From Rhynchopus euleeides (lineage: Eukaryota; Euglenozoa; Diplonemea; Diplonemida; Diplonemidae), in the NCBI GenBank assembly GCA_963210315.1, contig OY723260.1:496001-560000 (forward strand): a stretch of 64,000 nt of DNA, read 5' to 3'. Under the pieces are notes generated by a model, which searched no databases, was not told the DNA's origin, and saw nothing but the letters and a program-made list of their open reading frames with translations. The translations under genes and the position numbers were made by a program. Below, one piece after another: positions 55,008-63,765 of the stretch (the stretch's first letter is position 1; each line of letters opens with the position of its first letter).

Positions 55008-57335
55008 ATGTCTCGTCGTCGTAGGATAAAAGACGACACAACAACGGAGGATGACGCAGAGGAAGATGATGACGGCGATGACGAGGAAGAGGGCAGTGAT
55101 GAGGACGAGCCGGACCAGAAACGCCGTCGCGTCACGGGGGGGAAGGACAAGAAGCCCTCAGCGAAAAAGGCGGCCGTGAAAAAGCCACCCCCAAAGAAGC
55201 CAGCAGCGAAGAAGCCAGCCCCCAAGAAGACAGCACCAAAGCCCGCGGGAAAATCGGAGAGCGCGCAGAAACGCCTGGACACGATAAAACTCAGAAAAAC
55301 GGTGGAGGAAGCCGCAGACGAGGCTGCTGCCAAGAAGAGGATCTCCTTGGTAACAGCCAGGCAGCGGCTGCAGCAACTGGCGAGGTACGACGCCACAGTT
55401 GCTGCGGCCTACACGATCAAGTCGGTGGAGGACCTCCCGTTCGAAACTCGCACCATGCTGCTTGATGCAAACCCCCCCCGGACATTATCGGACGAAGTCC
55501 TGTGGTGCAACCTCTGTAGCATCGTCGTAAAGCATGCTGAATCGACAGTGGCAAAGAAACACGTGACCGACACGAAGGCGCACCAGACCACATCGAAGGA
55601 AGCGCCAGTGCAGGCGGCCCCCTGTGTTTCAACCACGAAGAGCGATCCCACGACCACCGCATCATTTCAAAAGGCATGGGCACTTGCCCTTGTGATTGCG
55701 GGGATCACGCCTCACCAGGCGTCTATCCTTGCGCTGCCGATGACCACCCCTCTGCCGAAGCCCCGGACGCTGCTGGGCAAGGCCCCGCTGTTCGTCGCGG
55801 AGATCCAGAAGAAGATCCGCGACTGCATCACCGGCCGGCCGGTGGCGTTGGGCGTTGATGGAACAGGCCTGCGGCATCTTGGCTTTGCCATCATGTCGGT
55901 CGTCGCCTACGTGGGAGGCAGGGGAGTGCTCCTCCTGTCGAAAGTGCGTGGTGACGGCGAGGTGCACAACGCAGAGGACGTCGGGGATGTGCTTGACGAG
56001 GTGCGGGAACTGTACGGCATTACCCGCAGTACAGTTGTCGCTGACTTCGGGTCGGTGAACGTCAAGGCGTTTGGCGACAAGAAGGAGGAGGGCATCTACT
56101 GCCTGGGCCACCACCTCAACGCAGCGTTGAAGCGAGCAGTGCGCCAGTCATACCCCCGGGCGTATGCCTTCTGCACGCTGGTGTCGCAGTTCTTCGGGTG
56201 CAAGTCGCGCCGGCACCGTTGGAAGAAGTTTCAGGCACAGGGGGCGGAGAGGATGCATGATGCTGCAACGAACATCCGTGACACTCATTTGCGTGTGCGC
56301 ACCGCTCTCGACCGCGGAGCGGTGCGTGCGCTCCGCAAGCTTCTCCCATCCGTGAACGTCACAGATACCGATGCGGTGGTGCTGGAGCGGGCTGCCGCCT
56401 TTGTGGCGGAAACAGACGACACCCACGCCGCCAATGTGGAGGTGTCCAGCCCTCAGCAACCCGCCTCTACTTCGGACACTCGATGGGCAGCGATGTTCGA
56501 CCTGACAGTCCACCTGCAGACCCGGTGTGCGATGCTGCTGCAGTTCGTCAGCGTGGAGATGGCGAGGAAGAAGAAGCCACTCACTCTCAGGCAGCTCTCT
56601 GAGCACATCCAGAAGGGAACATGGGAAGAGCACGTCAGCGAGACGGTGGCTGTGGCTGAGATGGTGGAGCCGGTGCTGTGGCTCGTGCGATGGGTGCAGA
56701 ACCCGGAAGCCCGTCTGGGGCACATCAAAGTGCGGACTATCACGGAGGAGTACCAGAAGGTGGTGACGAACACCAGTTATCCTGCTCCTATCCGCACCTT
56801 GCTGAAGGATGCCTGGGAGTCTTGGCCGTCGAAGGCGAGGTTCGAGATGGCGCTCATCTTCGACCCGGAAACCGTGCTGATGGCTGACTTCGACGACTTC
56901 CCCGACATCACAAACCAGCTGGTGTGGGCCGTGGATTTCCATGCCCTTGCTGACGACGAGTGCTGGGCGGAGTTCACACAGTACCTCAATGCCCCTGCCG
57001 AATCCCTGCAGACCGACACCCCGATTGCGTTCTGGCTGGAGAAGGGGAGGAAGCTGTTCCCCATCCTGGCGCCACATGTGGTGGCTTGGCTCCGCACGCC
57101 TGTGTCGGTCACACAGGTCGACAGTGTGTTTTCGACGGCAGAGTCCCGCAAGTCCAAGCGGGGGTCGAACATCTCGACGAAGACCTACGCGGATCGTCTG
57201 TTCTTGCAGCGGAACGGCGACCTCCTCGGCTACTTCGACAAGAGCAACCGGTTCGCAGAAGCCCTCGAAAGGGACTATGTCTCTGATGATTCCTCTGAGG
57301 AGGACGAATCCGAGACTGAGATGGATATCATTTAG
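55008..57335 (+). CDS. hAT-like transposase with BED-type zinc finger
   Basis: The product is about 775 residues from ATG 55008 (MSRRRRIKDDTTTED); an in-frame ATG at 54798 would read through duplicated leader sequence and is less likely. The N-terminus is acidic, then Lys/Pro/Ala-rich (histone-tail-like repeats KKPAAKKPAPKKTAPK). A BED-like finger follows (WCNLCSIVVKHAE ... HVTDTKAHQ). The catalytic region contains LGVDGTGLRHLG, then VVADFGSVNVKAFG and CLGHHLNAALKRAV, matching the hAT pattern D...D/N...CxxHxLN. The C-terminal dimerisation region has VTQVDSVFSTAESRKSKRG and TYADRLFLQRNGDLL. The gene is intact. It cuts and pastes the surrounding element, by family knowledge. No host role is implied. 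Confidence 0.85.
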   Translation: MSRRRRIKDDTTTEDDAEEDDDGDDEEEGSDEDEPDQKRRRVTGGKDKKPSAKKAAVKKPPPKKPAAKKPAPKKTAPKPAGKSESAQKRLDTIKLRKTVEEAADEAAAKKRISLVTARQRLQQLARYDATVAAAYTIKSVEDLPFETRTMLLDANPPRTLSDEVLWCNLCSIVVKHAESTVAKKHVTDTKAHQTTSKEAPVQAAPCVSTTKSDPTTTASFQKAWALALVIAGITPHQASILALPMTTPLPKPRTLLGKAPLFVAEIQKKIRDCITGRPVALGVDGTGLRHLGFAIMSVVAYVGGRGVLLLSKVRGDGEVHNAEDVGDVLDEVRELYGITRSTVVADFGSVNVKAFGDKKEEGIYCLGHHLNAALKRAVRQSYPRAYAFCTLVSQFFGCKSRRHRWKKFQAQGAERMHDAATNIRDTHLRVRTALDRGAVRALRKLLPSVNVTDTDAVVLERAAAFVAETDDTHAANVEVSSPQQPASTSDTRWAAMFDLTVHLQTRCAMLLQFVSVEMARKKKPLTLRQLSEHIQKGTWEEHVSETVAVAEMVEPVLWLVRWVQNPEARLGHIKVRTITEEYQKVVTNTSYPAPIRTLLKDAWESWPSKARFEMALIFDPETVLMADFDDFPDITNQLVWAVDFHALADDECWAEFTQYLNAPAESLQTDTPIAFWLEKGRKLFPILAPHVVAWLRTPVSVTQVDSVFSTAESRKSKRGSNISTKTYADRLFLQRNGDLLGYFDKSNRFAEALERDYVSDDSSEEDESETEMDII

Positions 57336-57569
57336 AAGGGGGGATGGGGGGGGGGGGGGCGGCGTGCCAGGTCGTCTGTCCGTGATGTGGTTCCTGTGCT
57401 GTTCGGTGGGCGGGTGGGGGGGGGGGATGACGAATTCTGTCTCGATGTCTGATGACATCGAGGGTGTTGAAGGGACTGGGGGGGGGGGGCGATGAATCCT
57501 GATGACGGACGAGTATGTGAAGGAATCTGACGAGGGCAGTGGTGTTCAAGAATAGTGCAACCCAGTAAG

Positions 57570-57826
57570 TATCGCATACGATAATCCCATTATCGTATAC
57601 GACCGGATACGATAATTATTATCGTATGCGATAACATACGATAATGGGATTATCGTATGCGATAATATACGATAATAATTATCGTATCCGTTCGTATACG
57701 ATAATGGGATTATCGCATCATACGATAATGGATTATCGTATGCGATAATAAATTATCGTATGCGATAATTTTCCGAAAATTATCGTATCTGGTATATGTG
57801 CGATAATAATTATCGTTTGCACTGTA
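57570..57826. repeat. AT-rich palindromic subterminal repeats, right
   Basis: At least a dozen TATCGTATRCGATAAT units in both orientations occur up to the right inverted end of the hAT-like element. Confidence 0.8.
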
Positions 57827-57832
57827 TGCCTA

Positions 57833-58091
57833 GGGGGGGGGGGGGGGGTCAAAATTGGATTTCCCGAATTTACGGGTCCGGACATGTCCGCCCGGACATG
57901 TCCGGGCGGCGGGAAATTCGGGAAATGTCCGGGGGGGGGGGGGGGGGGGGGGGGTCAAAATTGGACCCGGACATCCGGACACCCGGATTTCCGGGTCCGG
58001 GCATGTCCGCCCTGTCCGCCCTGAAACCGCCTAAGGGGCCGGGGGAAATCCAGGAAATTCGGGAAATCCAGGAATATGAAGAATCCTCCAT
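57833..58091. repeat. G-run and GGACATGTCC palindrome region
   Basis: Two long G runs (57833-57848 and about 57931-57954) are each followed by GTCAAAATTGGA. GGACATGTCC palindromes lie between; one also lies next to the G-run at 51805. This resembles further G-ended element termini, but no full element could be delimited. Confidence 0.5.
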
Positions 58092-58201
58092 GGGGGCCTT
58101 CGCTACCAAGTGTGACTGAGTGAGAAAAAGTGAGCCACGGCGCACTTCCCCTCACTGGCTGACGAGCAGTGACGAGTAGTGACTGGTAGCGAGGGCCCCC
58201 C
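58092..58201. mobile_element. ~110-bp palindromic MITE, copy 1
   Basis: GGGGGCCTTCGCTACCAAGT ... ACTGGTAGCGAGGGCCCCC forms an imperfect inverted repeat. Near-identical copies lie at 60294-60402 and 62036-62147. Confidence 0.8.
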
Positions 58202-58225
58202 ATAGAATATTTAATATTATGCGTA

Positions 58226-60280
58226 CCTACCACCCCCCAAAAGGGGTGTGTTTATGTCACCCCCCCAGGGCTGCTGGGGGGGTGACATAAACACACCTTT
58301 TGGGGGGTGGGGTGTCGTGGGCACTCTTACAGGCTGAGACGACGTGTTGGTCAAGATTTTGGGAAGTAAATGGCCTCATCACGGTGGCCAGGACTGGGAC
58401 CTCCCATGTGGGATATCCCAATGGGGTATCCCACACGGGTGATGGTCACTATCCCACAGGGGAGGGCACGTGTTCCCCCCTGGGAGAACGTACGGTACCG
58501 ACCTTGTCCATGGGAGACCCGATTGGGTCACGTAGGTTCTCCCAGGGGACATCCTGTCCTCCCATGCGACATCCCATGGGACGGATGGGATATCCCTGGT
58601 GTTCGTATTGCAGCTTGGGTTAGCGTGCTGGCATCGCAGCAGTGTCCCCTCGAGTCCACTCAGTGAGAACCGATCCCGCTCTCCTACTCCTGCTCTACGT
58701 GATACCACACATCGCTCTCCTCCTCATTGCGCTGGAAAGGAGGGGTGACACACACACACACACACACACTGGAAGCCGGGGATTGCCTGCTGATACTGAG
58801 ACGCAATCTTCGCGACGACGCGTTGAAGAGAGCGCGGAATAGCCGCCGAACGAAAGATGGAGGGAGAGGGGATGCAGCGGGTGCGCTTTGGAACCGCACG
58901 TATCACCTGCTTCCGGAGGAAACGGGAACGAGAAGGACAGACAGTACGTGTCTTGCGCTCCAGAAAGACCCAACGCAGGCTCTTCAACACGGGCAATGCG
59001 GGGTCTCTTCAACTTCGGTGCCACCTGCTCGCCAACGCTGTGTTGCAGGTTGCTTCACGTGTCAGATGGGTGACCCAGCACTTCTCCTGCAGCGCAAGCA
59101 TTTCAACATATTGCCCAACGACGACCCATCCAAAGTGAGAGTACGCGGTGCTCCTCCTCGGTTACTCTCGGTGATGCGCTGTCCGTGCCATTCATGTAGG
59201 TTGTCCGGACGGACACGCATGTGAGCTTGAAGTGTTTGTCTCGCAATAACGGGACACCATGCCCTGAGTCGGTTGTTACGTGGTCAGCGGCGGTGGTGAC
59301 GACCACCGGTCCCTGCGCCACGCGTGAACAAACACTGAACCCAAGCAGTGCCTGTCACGATTCCCACACACGGTTGTCTGCGGTGAGGAAAAGAGACGCC
59401 GTAGCGTCTCTGGAAAAACCTGCCGCTGGTTAGCAACCTGGGGTGCCATCCCCCTAAGTGTGGGGAGACCCGGTGGCTCATGGTGAGTATCCGGAAGTCC
59501 CACGCGGAGTGAGGGCAATTGGCTAGTTTTTACCCTTTGGGAAGACACTTTGGGTAGTGCACTCCTACGTTTTTCCATCCCTTTCGGACTTCGTCCTGTC
59601 CCCCACAATTGCGAGTCCTCATCACGCACCGTGTCTTACTGGACCAATCCCCCCAGTACGGTTGGATTACACTGGTTGTCCTGTAAAGTCGGACTCAGAC
59701 ACGCATCGGCGGGGGTCAAACCCAGCTCATCGAGCTCGGATGGATCTTCGTCACGGCTCCGTGGAGGGCAGTCGCTGCGGATGACAGGACGAGGGCGCGC
59801 CCGGCCCCCAGTGGAGGTCTTGGGATCTCGGTTCTTTGGGCTCAGGGTTCCCCCTTCATAGGCCAGGTCACCACCCCGGCTATTTCGGCTCCATGTATAA
59901 GACATTTCAGCACCGAGGTAGCCACCCCACCGCTGACTCTGTTCACCCCCCGCGCAGTGCAATGCGAGGGGATTAGCAGGGGCGCCACGTGCAGGCGTCA
60001 GGCGGCTTTAACCCCCGGACACCATGCCCTGTCTCCTCCTCCCCTTCCACCGGGGATGACATCCAGTTCTGCCTGTCCTCCCGACAGGCCAACCTGGAGT
60101 GCCAAGAGACGCCCCCCGAGCGTCTCTTGGCACTCCAGATTGGCCTGTGAGAGGGCTGAGGTGTGTGCGCGTGTGCGTATAGGGCCTCAAAGGCAACCAC
60201 CCTAAAAAGGTGTGTTTATGTCACCCCCCTCCCGATTTTTGCACCTGGGGGGGGGTGACATATACACGGGGGGTGGTAGG
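58226..60280. mobile_element. TA-bounded element with self-palindromic ~90-bp ends
   Basis: CCTACCACCCCCC at 58226 is inverted as GGGGGGTGGTAGG ending at 60280, with TA outside (58224-58225, 60281-60282). Each end contains its own hairpin built from AGGTGTGTTTATGTCACCCC and its complement. The interior (58320-60180) has no recognisable gene; it contains many ATCCCA/GGGATA-type short palindromes at 58390-58600 and a CA microsatellite at 58748-58769. Confidence 0.65.
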
Positions 60281-60293
60281 TATATTTAATATT

Positions 60294-60402
60294 GGGGGCC
60301 TTCGCTACCAAGTGTGACTGAGTGAGAAAAAGTGAGCTCCAGCCCACTTCCCCTCACTGACTGACGAGCTGTGACGAGCAGTGACTGGTAGCGAGGGCCC
60401 CC
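60294..60402. mobile_element. ~110-bp palindromic MITE, copy 2
   Basis: Same element as at 58092-58201; it lies directly inside the right end of the 12.8-kb insertion. Confidence 0.8.
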
Positions 60403-60457
60403 ATTATGCGATATTTAATATTATGCGTTATTTAAGATTATGCAGGAGGGGGGTTTA

Positions 60458-60649
60458 GCTTTTTGTCAGCTTCTCGACAGAGTGCTCTCCAGATTCGAAG
60501 GCAACCCGCACAGAAACATCGCGTGAGACGCGCGTGTCGCTCATCGCAGCATCCGCACTGATGATCGTCAGCACCGTGGCGAGCATCCCGACAAACACGG
60601 CACATGCTATCACCAGACCTACCATCAGCGTTCGGATCGAAACAGGCAT
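60458..60649 (-). CDS. Displaced first part of the cyclase-homologue gene (signal anchor)
   Basis: Sixty-four codons from ATG 60649 (MPVSIRTLMVG) encode a strongly hydrophobic anchor (GLVIACAVFVGMLATVLTII) and the start of the extracellular Cache helix (VAFESGEHSVEKLTKS). The frame ends at a TAA created by the TA plus the first base of the insertion. The next codon of the uninterrupted gene is formed by TA plus C at 47657, then continues at 47656. The segment alone has no function; it is the 5' part of the gene at 44991-47656. Confidence 0.85.
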
Positions 60650-61425
60650 GGCTCTGCCTTGCAGGAGAGTGTGTGTGTCTGAACCTGCCAGGGGACAGTG
60701 TGGTGGATGCTCCACACATCGCAGCCTCTGACTCACCTGTGTGCTGCTTGTGGAATGTTGGGGCTGAGGCGGGTGGTGCCGCATTCAGATTGTGTCGGTG
60801 TTCGCTACGTTGCCGCATTGCGGGGTAAGTGCAGTGGAACTGGTGATGTTTGCCCCCCCTGCTGTGTGCAGAGGCGTGGCATGGGACGGGGCTGGACAGA
60901 CATTTTTACTTCTACCGCACGGTTGCCCGGAAACCGTGTACACTTTTGCATTTCCGATGCACACCAGTGACCCGTGACACCACCCAGAAAACTGCACCCT
61001 CATTTCCGCCACTTGCGCTCTTCCAGTTTCTTTCCAGGAGTTACGGAAGCAGTTCACACCGTCTTTGAATTGACACTCACACAGCCTGCCATGCAGTGCA
61101 GGTCGCCCCGAGCGGGCTCTGCTACCCTCCACTGTGCACACACACGGCATGACACGCCCATGTATGATCCTTACACCGGGGTTTTTCGGCCAAAATCCTG
61201 AAAATTTACTCCGGCTTTTTTTCCTTCTCCTTTTTTCCCCGTTCCCCCCCTTTTTTTCCGCCTTTATTTGCATTTTTGAGCTCGGTGCGGATCGTGGTGG
61301 GGTCATTTTGTTTTCACAGCGCCCGTCACAGCCTATGTATGCATCCGAGGAAATCGCGGAACTTTGACGAAAACCTGGCGGTAGCGAAGAACCCCCCAGT
61401 CGCATAAGGACAAGCACAAGCCACA

Positions 61426-61729
61426 GGGGGGTCTGGGGGGCGGAACCCCCCAGCCGCCGGAGGCCACGGTAGTGAACTTCCGAGCTGAACTCGGTGTGGA
61501 TCGCTCCGACATCAGGTCGGAACCCAGTGTTGCGCGGGCAGAAGCAGTCAGACGAGTGTGTTGGTGCATTTCCTCCTCTGTATGTATTGGAGGAAATCGC
61601 CGAACTTTGACGAAAACTTGACGGTAGCGAAGAACCCCAGTTGCATAAGGACAAGCCAGCACACGCCGCTGGTCTGCATGGGGGGTCTGGGGGGCGGAGC
61701 CCCCCAGCCGCCGGAGGCCACGGTAGTGA
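61426..61729 (+). repeat. Paired copies of the GC palindrome repeat
   Basis: Copies at 61426-61474 and 61680-61729, 254 bp apart, same orientation. Confidence 0.85.
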
Positions 61730-62035
61730 ACATCTGTACCTTCCAAGATGAACTCGGTGTGGATCACTCCGACATCAGGTAGGAACCCAGTGCCGCGCGG
61801 GAGGCAGTCACTGGAAGCCAGGTGGAGGCCAAGGTCTGTGGGGGCGGGCCCACCCAGCCCCCACTTCCCCCATTTTTGGTCCCATTTTTTTTCCTCCCGA
61901 AAATGGCTTTATTTGAATCGTTCGAATCCGTGGCTCACGCCATGGTATTTCTTTTTCTCCAGAAATTTTATTGGTCCATGTTACTTGGCTCAGAACCAAA
62001 AGGAAAAAAATAAAGGAAAAAAATATATTTTGGCC

Positions 62036-62147
62036 GAGGGGGCCCTCGCTACCAAGTGTGACTGAGTGAGAAAAAGTGAGAAGTCAGCCATGTTTGGCTG
62101 AAAACTGACGACTCGTGACTCACAGTGACTCGTAGCGAGGGCCCCCC
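62036..62147. mobile_element. ~110-bp palindromic MITE, copy 3
   Basis: It has the same ends as the copies at 58092 and 60294 but a different loop (GTCAGCCATGTTTGGCTGA hairpin). Confidence 0.75.
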
Positions 62148-62340
62148 GAATCTCTTATACTTACTCCGATTTAGGATCAGACTTGGACACGCCTGCATCG
62201 TTATTTTTTTTTGGAGAGTCAGCAGACCTTGGAGGCCGTGCCAAAATCCCACCATTGAGTTACATTGCGGCGCACGCCACATATCTCTGTTGCAGAAGCG
62301 TGACGAACTCACGCGGCATCCACAATTTGCACAACCTGTC

Positions 62341-63765
62341 TCACCAGGGGCGGGGAACATTCGGCACGGGCACCCCCCGCACCCGAAGCCAGTCAAGGGA
62401 GGAGAACGCCGAAAGAACCAAAGAACCGCCGAGGCGGGAGAAGGGGAAGTAGCAGAAGGATGCCGGGAAGCTCTCCTGGAACACCCGGTACCTCCGATCG
62501 CCCTTCACAATCGCATCGGATACCAGGGTCCCCGCCATGCAGGTGGGGACGATGCCGTGGCCCCCAAACCCTGTTGCGTACCACAGGCCCTCCTCCTGCT
62601 CGCCGATCAGCGGCACGGCGTTGCGCCCCATGCACAGCACCCCACCCCAGAAGTAGTCAAATTTCACATCCTGCAGCCCGGGATACACCTGCCCCAGCAC
62701 GGCACGCACCCTGCCTTCAGCAGATTCCGGTGCGCTTGGGTAGGTCTCAGCCAAGGCGCCAAAAAGGAGGCGCCCGTCGTCTGTCTTCCTGAAGTAGTTC
62801 AGGGCAAGGAAGTCGTCGCAGATCAGCGGGGCGGGGATCGCCTCGCCCCCCGGCAGCTTCCCCCCATCCTGCAGGGGCAGGCGGTCCCCCAGGGGCTCCG
62901 TGGCAGCCATATAAGTGTAGCAGGGCAGCGAGGCGAGCGAGAGCTTCCAATTCAGCTCCGTGCTGAGAAACTCAGCCCCGCAGAGAACGGCCTGCTGCGC
63001 GGAGACGACGCCCCCACCGGTTGTCTGGAGCTGCCATGCACCCCCCTGTTTTGTGAGGGTGCGTGCCTCCGTCCCTTCATAGATGGTCACCCCGAGGGAT
63101 TCGCAGGCGCGTGCCAGGCCTCGGGTGAGCCCGAGGGGGTCCAGCCCGTAGACATCGGGGGCGTATTCGCCCCATTTATAGAGCGGGCTGCCTGTGATGC
63201 GGCGTGTCGTCTCCAGGTCCCAATAGCCAGGCTCGGAGAAGTCGATGTCGGAAGGTGGTTCAAAGGGGGAGACTGTCGCACCCCCGAGCTTCTTATGCTG
63301 GCACCGGATGCCGTATTTCTCGATGAGTGCGATAAGGCGTGTCTGCGCCTCGAGGGTGAGCTGCATGATCTCTCCCGCCTTATCAGGGCCGCAGTGGCGT
63401 GCGACATCGTCTTCGTCAACCTGGAGACCTGTGACGGCGAGGCCTTTTGACATGCCGCTTGCGCCCGCGCCGACCAGCCCCTGCTCCACAACAACCACCT
63501 TTTTCCCCTGCTCTGCCAGGGCCAATGCAACCTGCAGGCCAGCCAGCCCGGCACCGACAACCACAACCTCTGCCCGCGCCGACCCCTCCCCAAGCGCTGG
63601 CCTTGCGATCGCCGCCTCATGTGTTGTGGCTGCCCAGTATGTGTCGGGGAAGCCATCCTCCCGCAGCCGCATGTCCAGCCCCTTGGGGTACCACACGTCC
63701 ATCAGGCCCACCCCTGTCCCGGTGAGGGCGGCGAGCCCAAACCGGAGGGCGTATCGGCGGGGCAT
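62341..63765 (-). CDS. FAD-dependent amine oxidoreductase, DAO family (gamma-glutamylputrescine oxidase-like)
   Basis: A single-exon gene for 474 residues from ATG 63765 (MPRRYALRFGLAAL); the open frame upstream is Thr/His/Pro low-complexity and unlikely to be translated. An N-terminal hydrophobic stretch is followed by TYWAATTHEAAIARPAL, the lead-in typical of this subfamily, then the Rossmann dinucleotide motif VVVVGAGLAGLQVALALAEQG and VGAGASGMSKG. The C-terminal FAD contact is GLWYATGFGGHGIVPT, followed by a short tail. Members oxidise secondary or N-substituted amines or amino acids with FAD and O2, yielding an aldehyde or imine and H2O2. Similarity of layout points to PuuB-type enzymes; the substrate is not certain. 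Length and motif order are complete. Confidence 0.88.
   Translation of the reverse strand: MPRRYALRFGLAALTGTGVGLMDVWYPKGLDMRLREDGFPDTYWAATTHEAAIARPALGEGSARAEVVVVGAGLAGLQVALALAEQGKKVVVVEQGLVGAGASGMSKGLAVTGLQVDEDDVARHCGPDKAGEIMQLTLEAQTRLIALIEKYGIRCQHKKLGGATVSPFEPPSDIDFSEPGYWDLETTRRITGSPLYKWGEYAPDVYGLDPLGLTRGLARACESLGVTIYEGTEARTLTKQGGAWQLQTTGGGVVSAQQAVLCGAEFLSTELNWKLSLASLPCYTYMAATEPLGDRLPLQDGGKLPGGEAIPAPLICDDFLALNYFRKTDDGRLLFGALAETYPSAPESAEGRVRAVLGQVYPGLQDVKFDYFWGGVLCMGRNAVPLIGEQEEGLWYATGFGGHGIVPTCMAGTLVSDAIVKGDRRYRVFQESFPASFCYFPFSRLGGSLVLSAFSSLDWLRVRGVPVPNVPRPW

Larger units (their letters stand above)
54514..57830 (+). mobile_element. hAT-like autonomous transposon with AT-rich palindromic subterminal repeats
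   Basis: The perfect inverted ends GGCATACAGTGCAAACG and their complement enclose the transposase gene at 55008-57335. Both ends then carry dense ATAATTATTATCG / TATCGTATACGATA palindromes (54525-54612, 57570-57826). TA flanks both ends, and no 8-bp direct duplication is visible. Confidence 0.82.
47660..60455. mobile_element. 12.8-kb TA-bounded insertion interrupting the cyclase-homologue gene
   Basis: The ends are inverted: AACCCCCCTCC(C/T)GCATAAT at 47660 and its complement ending at 60455, each next to a TA (47658-47659, 60456-60457). Deleting the insert plus one TA joins ...ACAAAAAGC TA to CATGGACACG, giving continuous reading through KLTKS-Y-MDTLGEG. It contains a segmental duplication, a hAT-like MITE, TA-bounded elements at 51836-54511 and 58226-60280, and a complete hAT-like transposon. 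No GT-AG borders exist, so it is not a plain intron. Confidence 0.85.
60650..62340. other. Gene-free stretch with direct repeats
   Basis: A ~250-bp direct repeat (about 61335-61480 and 61590-61730; GAGGAAATCGC...GAACTTTGACGAAAAC) carries two GC-palindrome copies, and a MITE lies at 62036. No gene is supported. Confidence 0.6.

Noticed and set aside
56148..57458. Minus-strand 436-codon open frame opposite the transposase
   Set aside because: It mirrors the intact transposase gene and has no recognisable domain.
47660..60455. Treating the 12.8-kb insert as a giant spliceosomal intron
   Set aside because: The borders lack GT/AG and the GTATG donor seen in all other introns; TA-flanked inverted repeats fit an insertion better.
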